A stretch of 64,000 nucleotides of DNA from Cryptomeria japonica (taxonomy: Eukaryota > Streptophyta > Pinopsida > Cupressales > Cupressaceae), in the NCBI RefSeq assembly GCF_030272615.1, contig NC_081414.1, positions 236,220,733 through 236,284,732 on the forward strand, in the 5' to 3' direction. The notes under the pieces are model-generated. The model ran no database searches, was not told the DNA's origin, and saw only the letters and a program-made list of their open reading frames with translations. The translations under genes were made by a program, and so were the position numbers. This document shows, piece by piece, positions 57,333 through 64,000 of this stretch (its first letter is position 1; every line of letters starts with the position of its first letter).

Positions 57333-59460
57333 AAAATGCCCCTAATATTTATATCCTTATTTTGATATACTCATTCCAAATATATTTTTCAATGATGTAA
57401 TCTCTTGTAGTTTTATTGCATCTTATGGATCCAATAAAGATGAAAAATATGTGAAATGGTTGCTCAAAATTAGGCTAAACCATTCCAAGTTGGGGCACAT
57501 GATTTCAAGATTAAAAAAAAAATCTTCTATTCATTTTGATTGTGTAAGAGTTGTAACAAATAAGTGCGATCTTTTTGCACTAGTACCTTTAAGCCTCTCT
57601 TTCTACAGACATACTCTATCTAGATAATCTTTTCTTGAGGTTACTTGATGCTTATCATGGAACTTTCTAAGGAATATCATGAACATGTTGAATGTACCAT
57701 ATTTTTTTATTAAAATTTATTGTTTTCTCTAATTCTTTTCTAGTGTGAGGTCAATCTTTCATAATACAATGAGAAGGTATGAATCAATAAGTACTGATGA
57801 TTAGAATCTAAGGTACAAATGGAATGGAATATATTTGTAAAAATATGTTTAAATCCCATTTGCAATTATGTTGTATGCAACTTGAGCTGTTTTAACATGT
57901 GTCAATTCTTTCAAATTTATATATTTAGAATATGCAAAATCACTTAATCGAATTAGACAAAATTTATTTCATAACCATCACAAAATTTGAAGACTAGGCC
58001 AAAGACACTTTTTATAAACTTATTGAAAGGGGTTTTTATGTATTTATAGTTATAAAAGAGAAGAGTCTAAGCAAGAAAACATATTCATCCCAAACCAATA
58101 AACAATGTGTTAGAAAGGGGGTTGTTTCTATATTGGCTTCACCTCTTTCACGTAAGGATTGTAGTATATTAGACCATATGTTTTGTTACAAACCAAACCT
58201 TCCAACCAATATTGGATGAAATCAATGCTTCTAAAAAATGTAAAATATTAGATATCCATAAATTTAAAACACTATGTACATAATCAAAAGGGAAATCCAT
58301 GTGTATGGTCTCAAAGTAGCTTTCATACACCATAGATAGTAATATTAAATGATAAAGCATACTTATTCATCAATAACATATAGGAAAATATCATATAAAG
58401 TGTCCAAAAGTTATATTACAAATCTTATAATGCTTTTAATATTGTTACATTCACATATTTAATATTTACAATACTACCAACAAATATGGCAAGAGAAATC
58501 CTAGTTGTACAAAATTTTGTATAATTTGCATGCATCATGTTGACATTCTAACATCAAAAATTACCTACAATATCAACATCTTATGATAAATTACAACTTT
58601 ATGATCCAAGAAATGAACTAGACCTAGCATTCATAGCTACCCTATAACATATTACACCTATAGGCTTTTGAATACCATGGAAAAACCAACCTCTGCTTTG
58701 AAAGAATCTCCCAAAATAATTTGTGAATAGTTGCAAGACGTCGAACCCTAATCACTTCACTATAAAGTCCTCACAATCCATGATTTAGATGCACCCCCAC
58801 CCAAAATGGGTGTCTCAAATTCAACAATGGCATGGCATTGAATTCTAGTAGGTGAATGAATTGTCACTATTAAGCTAAGTATGTGACAAGTCAAAGTATA
58901 ACACCCCCTCATTTGGCACTCAAAACCCTTTTGAAAATTCTCAAAAATGATATGGAACACCCTTCTCCAAGTATCCTTTAGTATTAGAATATTTTACCCA
59001 TGTGATTTGATTTATTATGTCACTGATACTATGGACAAGATTCACATCTTAAACCAAGTCTCTAAAGCATGCTACATGTCTCCTCTTTACTTCTTTGGCC
59101 TTTTCTTTGATTTTCAACACTTAGTTGGAACTTTAGAACCTTATCAACATTTGGAAGTGATTATGAAACTACCCCAAACCTTCAAAAACCAAAACATGGC
59201 CTTTTATCCATTTCAAACTACTCAATGATGCTTGGCATTCATGATCAAACCCACATCAACAACCTGGGGTGGTTCTCAAACCACTTCCAACCTACACCAA
59301 AATACCTCTTTATTTTTTCCTTCTTTATTCTCTTGTCAAGGAAACCTAGTTAAAATTCAAAACTATTTCGGTAACATCAATTGATTCTAAAACCACCACA
59401 AAATTATGTCACAAAAGAACAAATTCCAAAAGCGCTTTTTAACAAGTTTCAAAGAGCATG
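57333..59460. other. AT-rich DNA without recognised features
   Basis: No coding, RNA or repeat structure could be supported. ORFs at 58169, 58760 and 58947 show no family signature. Confidence 0.5.
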
Positions 59461-60215
59461 TCAGACTCTAACAAGGTTATGAGAACCTTGTTAGGAGATG
59501 ACATAGGTTCCTAAACCTCCTCCATATACCAACACCCACATCTTCAATTCATTCACTAGCCTACCACAAAAGCTACAATAGTTCTTCAAGTACTAACAAG
59601 GTTATGACTTTTAAAAAGATGACAACAGTTTTGAAATATCCCCAACTTGATGACACATCAACACATTTACAAGATCCTTCAAAATTTTCAAAACTACTAT
59701 TGGCCTTAACAAGGTTAAAAGAACCTTGTCAAAAGTTAACACCAGTTTCAAACCATCACATATTATTGTCAGCACTTCACTTTAGCATTGTTCCCAAACA
59801 AAGAGAAATTAGAAAAAAGACATTCAAGTTTTGATGAGGTTCAAAACATAATTTTGACTCATAACAAAGGTTATAATCTTCAAAAGGCTAATAAACACTT
59901 AAAAACATTTTTCCCCTTAAAGAAGTTGGAAAATTAATGTCAAACTCTGATGAGGTTGTGAAAACCTTGTCGACTCTAGATAGAGGCTTCTTAATGTCAA
60001 CAAAACATAAACAACATCACTTAAACTTTCGGGGTAATGTAAAGAAGTTATTAAACCTTTGTAAAAATCTAACAAGGCGAAAACCTTGTCAACTCCTAAT
60101 AGTGGTTTCAAAACCTCAATGAAACAAAGATAAAAAAGACATATACTTTTCTAAAGAGGTTAGAGAAATAACAATGAGTACTAACAAGGTTAGGAGAACC
60201 TATTTGAATCTTTAT
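59461..60215. repeat. Diverged tandem array with palindromic cores
   Basis: The core AACAAGGTT...AACCTTGTC recurs at about 59468, 59602, 59707, 59832, 59947, 60069 and 60181, with a spacing of roughly 105-134 bp. The first core is a perfect 11-bp inverted repeat (CTAACAAGGTT/AACCTTGTTAG, 5-nt loop). The sequence between cores is related but diverged. The short open frames here are not genes. Confidence 0.6.
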
Positions 60216-60999
60216 ATGTTTCAAAGCCTCTCAAAAAATTCAACAAAATAGCCATTTTTTATTTTATATACTTGGACTATTGAGTGAAGTGAAAAAAAAA
60301 AGGCAAAACAAGAGAAAAAGGCACATAAGCATATATACCAACATAAATTATCTCAAATCAGTTATAAACCTGAGCTAAAAAAATAGAAACTCGGGAAGGG
60401 AATCGAGCAAAATTAACACAATGGATTTAAATCCCAATAGAATCTACGATTTCATTCAAATTCTAAGAGTTTTTTATCAACACAAATGTATAATTCAATT
60501 CCAAACTCATTACTGGTCTAATAAAGCAACAAGTCTCACTATTTGAGGTGTGGAAAATATTTCTAAGGTGTACAACATAAGGAACATATTTTAAAATTAT
60601 TTAGACCCAAGAGAACTTAAGGTATGTGTTGCATCAAATTTCATGAAACTATTACCATCTCATTTGTTCTAGAAGAATCATCTTTGAGTTTGATTAACAT
60701 GATACACTTGGCATTAATATTTGCACCTTGTTGTTGTTGACCAAGATTGTTCCTAAGGTTGGATGTTGATACATAATCATTTCTCAATATCATTCAAAGA
60801 CCTTGTTGTTCATTGATAAATAAGCACCTTGTTGTAGTTCAATAGTGATAGCTCATCACTATCATTTTCTTCAAATATCTTTCAAAATCTATAATTCGGC
60901 CATATATAATTAAATATCTACAACCTAGTATGTCTAAAGCCCATTGTATTAGATTATAATTCATTTGTTTTTGAATCCTTAGGAGATATTCCACTTGTA

Positions 61000-62060
61000 A
61001 GAAAATTGCCAACTTTGAGGTGATCTTCAAGAATCTTGTCAACAAAGTGTTAATTATGAGGCAATTGAAAAAGTGAATATCGAAATCATAGAAATGGCAA
61101 TGAAAGTGATGAAGATGAAGATCAAAAGGAAGAACCAAACCATGGGAAGATGTTAAAGGTTATTTTGTAAATTGATAAGAGACCTTCAATTAAAAATATT
61201 AATTATTCTAGTGGTTTTAATCATGAATAGTCAATTCATTAGTTAAATGATGTCAAAGAATATTCTAAATATGAGGAAATTGTAGATTTTCATAGGCTTG
61301 GGTTTACTAAAACTAAGCATAAAGGACATGTTTGGTGGAAAAAAGTAAAATTAGGAAGAAACGGAAGAGGGAAAGAAAGATAACAAAATGGGATAAGACG
61401 GTAGAAAAGTTGAAAAATCAAATCATACTAGTTGACTATGAGTTAGAGTTATTAAAGAGGATAAAAAAATTGAGATAGAAATACAGTAACATGAAAGAAT
61501 ATATTGAATAATTTTTCAATATGATTATTACAAATTTGACATAATGAAACAAGTAAAGAGAAGCTTGCAAGATGAATCAATGGACTAAGAAAAAGTATTT
61601 CAAAGGACTCCAGTATGGTTGGCAACAATAAAAGCATTATTAGTTTGCATTAAAGGTAGAGAAATTGAACAAGGCTTCAAAGTAGTCAAAATTGACAAAG
61701 AGGTAGAAGAGGAAGATTCCAAAGGGGAAAATATCTCAATGTGGTGAAGGAGGACCCTAGTATAAGGCCCCAAGACTGAAAGAACAACTATGATGACAAT
61801 AGTTCACACCACATGCTACAATGAAGGAAGAAGCAATACTTCACTATTGCAATTATATAATTGATGCATATCAAAGAGATAGAAGAAGACATGGTGGTTT
61901 AGAAATGGGAAAGTTTTGAAAACAACTTGTCTCGAGTGTGTGAGAGGACATGAAGCATTTGAATGCTACCAAAAACAAGGAAGCATGTATAGGTGAAGAT
62001 GGCATAGTAATTGTATTTGTAGATGAAAAATCTAGATGATAATATATATATAAATAAATA
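61000..62060 (+). pseudogene. Ty3/gypsy gag remnant
   Basis: Heavily decayed. Fragments in several frames lead to a shortened zinc knuckle near 61.93 kb (CLECVRGHEAFEC, one residue short of CCHC spacing). Placed upstream of, and in the same direction as, the RT remnant at 62.9 kb. Confidence 0.4.
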
Positions 62061-62839
62061 AATGAACCAAAGAAAGACGAGTCATTGTTAGAAAAGTGTT
62101 TTGTTGAAATTTGATGAAGCAAAACCAATAAGAATGAAGAATTTGTTTAAGACAATATGCCAATCAAGAGGTAAGTGTTGTAAAGTTGTCATTAATAATA
62201 GTACTATAGATAATTTAGTTCCAAAAGAAAATAATTGATCAATTAATGTTGATAAGGCGAGAACATCCTTGTCCATATAAGATTGCTTGGTTAAAAAAAG
62301 AACATGAGATTTTGGTAAAAGAATAATGTTTGGTGAAATTCAAAATAGGTTCATTTCATAGTGAGGTTTTGTGATAGTATGTTAACGGATGTTTGTCATT
62401 TATGATTGGGGAGGTCATAGCAATTTGATGGATATATTGTGCATAATGAAAAATACTAACTAAATAATAAAGAATATTAAGATACAAGTGTTGATTTCAT
62501 TGAATGAGAGAGAATAATAAGTTGCAATATTGTAAAAATGTGCTTAGTGGATGGAACAAAACTCTTAGATGTCCTAAGGCATGAAAGTGTTTTCGATTGG
62601 TTCCTATAATTTGCGGTATCATAGATGAGGAAACCCTACAAGAAGAAATTAGAGAGATGCTAACAGAATGTTTGAATATTATGTCAAACAATATGCTAGA
62701 TAGATTACCACCAACGAAGAGTGTCAATCATTATATGGACCTACCTTTAAGAGCAAGTTTGTGAAGTACATAAGATGACATCAATAGAAAATGAAAGTTG
62801 AATCAATAAGTGTTAGATGTTGTAGAAAGGATTGAGCAT

Positions 62840-64000
62840 AGAGAGCTAAAGCCCATGTATGGTACTTGTATTAGAATCAAAGAAAGATGAAGAGTGGAGA
62901 ATGTGTACAAACTCCATACAAATAACAATGGACTATTTGAGAATCAAGATTGATTTGAAAAGTGTATAGCATGATAAAGAAGATGAATAGAAGACAACAT
63001 TCAAGATAAATGAGAGACTATATGAGTGGTTGGTTATGGCATTTGGGTTGTCTAACATACTAAGTACATTTATAAGATTGATAAATATAGTGTAAAATAA
63101 ATTCTTGGTTAAGTTTGTGAATTTTTTACTTGGATTATGTTTTGAATTTATGTAAAACTAAGGAGCACATAAAACATAACAAGCCAGTGTTGCAAAGAAT
63201 GAGGGAAGAAACTTGTTGATAAATATAAATAAGTGTAGTGTTATGAAATCAAAATTGGTAATTTTGGGAGTTGTAACCTCGAAAAAAAGGATTGAATATG
63301 GATTCAAATTTAAAAAGCAATTCTTGAGTGGCCTACATTGGTGAATGTTGGAGCGGTAAGATCTTTTCATGGCTTGGCAAATATCTACTACAAATTCATT
63401 AGAGATTTCTATGAAAATTGTGCACTAATAACTAACACCATAAGGGGAGATAAGAAGGAATTCAAATGAAAATAAAAGACAAAAAGAAGTTTTAAATTTT
63501 TGATAGACAAAAAAAAATTAAAAACCAATGTTAGCATTGCTAAATTTTGACAAAGCATTTCAAGTTGGGTTTGATGCAAGTGTAAGTGTAATGTAATAGT
63601 AGTACAAAGTCAAGAAGAAAGACTACTAACTTGTTTTAGTGAAAATTTTAATGATATTAAAAAGATATATTCAATCTATAATCAATATTTTTTATGTCTT
63701 AATCCAAGCTTTTAATAAGTGGAGGCATTATTTGTTACCAAAATAGTGGCTTTTAACATGTGAGAGCAATTTTGTTATGAAGCATAGGATTGAAATATCA
63801 GATAAGGTTGAAATGTGTTGAGCAAGGGATAAAACTCATTAATAGAGAGAGGAATTTGCAAAAGAATAAAAAGCATATAGAGAACCAATAAGCATAGATA
63901 AAAGTAATTAGCTTGTTTATTTAATTCAAAATGATATGATGTTCAAAGGTAATCAATTATGATCAAAGAAAATCAAGCAACAATTTAATAAATCCTCTTA
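62840..64000 (+). pseudogene. Ty3/gypsy RT-RNase H remnant, runs off window
   Basis: The plus-strand translation shows IDLKS near 62.95 kb, [19 protein letters not shown] near 63.0 kb, NKCSVMKSKLVILG near 63.23 kb, NVGAVRSFHGLANIYYKF near 63.34 kb, then an RNase H start (FDKAFQVGFDAS near 63.56 kb). The catalytic YxDD box is destroyed. The DEW of the family reads DE-stop (TAG). The order and words match the chromovirus at 7-11.6 kb, so this is a related but older copy. Integrase would lie beyond the window. Confidence 0.75.

Noticed and set aside
1-64000. tRNA, rRNA and CRISPR arrays
   Set aside because: None was seen. Matches to tRNA ends are retrotransposon primer sites, and the repeat arrays lack the regular unique spacers of CRISPR.

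Overview
This window looks like nuclear DNA from a seed plant with a large, repeat-rich genome. It is probably a conifer, possibly of the cypress or yew type, but this is inferred from style and was not tested. The evidence is AT-rich DNA crowded with old, nested retrotransposons, plus one widely spaced eight-exon disease-resistance gene of the RPW8-NB-ARC-LRR (RNL) class, a class that is expanded in conifers. No rRNA, tRNA, CRISPR, operon or bacterial signal was seen.

Layout. 1-14.85 kb: a LINE on the minus strand, split by a 8.9 kb Ty3/gypsy chromovirus (4891-13818, minus strand, two 2.16 kb LTRs). 16.7-18.3 kb: a solo LTR (minus) with a 5-bp target duplication. 19.2-20.5 kb: the 3' end of a second LINE (plus). 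20.65-22.61 kb: copy A of an unknown 1.96 kb retroposon-like repeat; copy B lies at 30.37-32.33 kb inside an intron of the resistance gene. 24.17-34.58 kb: the RNL gene, minus strand. 35.92-49.4 kb: a Ty3/gypsy-like element with gag and protease only, whose 5' LTR is split by a 7.6 kb gag-only LTR element (36723-44366) with a perfect target duplication. 49.9-50.7 kb: CT-rich DNA with degenerate telomere-like heptamers. 50.8-52.5 kb: unrecognised decayed reading frames. 53.3-57.3 kb: a decayed Copia-type element with a solo LTR nested in its 3' LTR. 59.47-60.21 kb: a diverged tandem array with palindromic cores. 61-64 kb: a decayed Ty3/gypsy gag-pol running off the window.

The only host gene supported is the RNL. 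Its exon junctions agree in reading phase from the start codon to the stop codon, even across a 6.4 kb intron, and give about 1,076 codons. It has an RPW8-like N-terminus, a linker with three tandem heptapeptides, a full set of NB-ARC motifs, about seven LRRs and a roughly 200-residue C-terminal domain that resembles a nucleoredoxin-like thioredoxin fold without its CxxC. As written it carries an in-frame TAG inside the NB-ARC and a one-base excess in exon 6, so it is a recent pseudogene, a truncated gene, or carries two sequence errors. The rest is a layered transposon landscape: gypsy into LINE, gag-only element into a gypsy LTR, solo LTR into a Copia LTR, and a retroposon copy in the resistance-gene intron.
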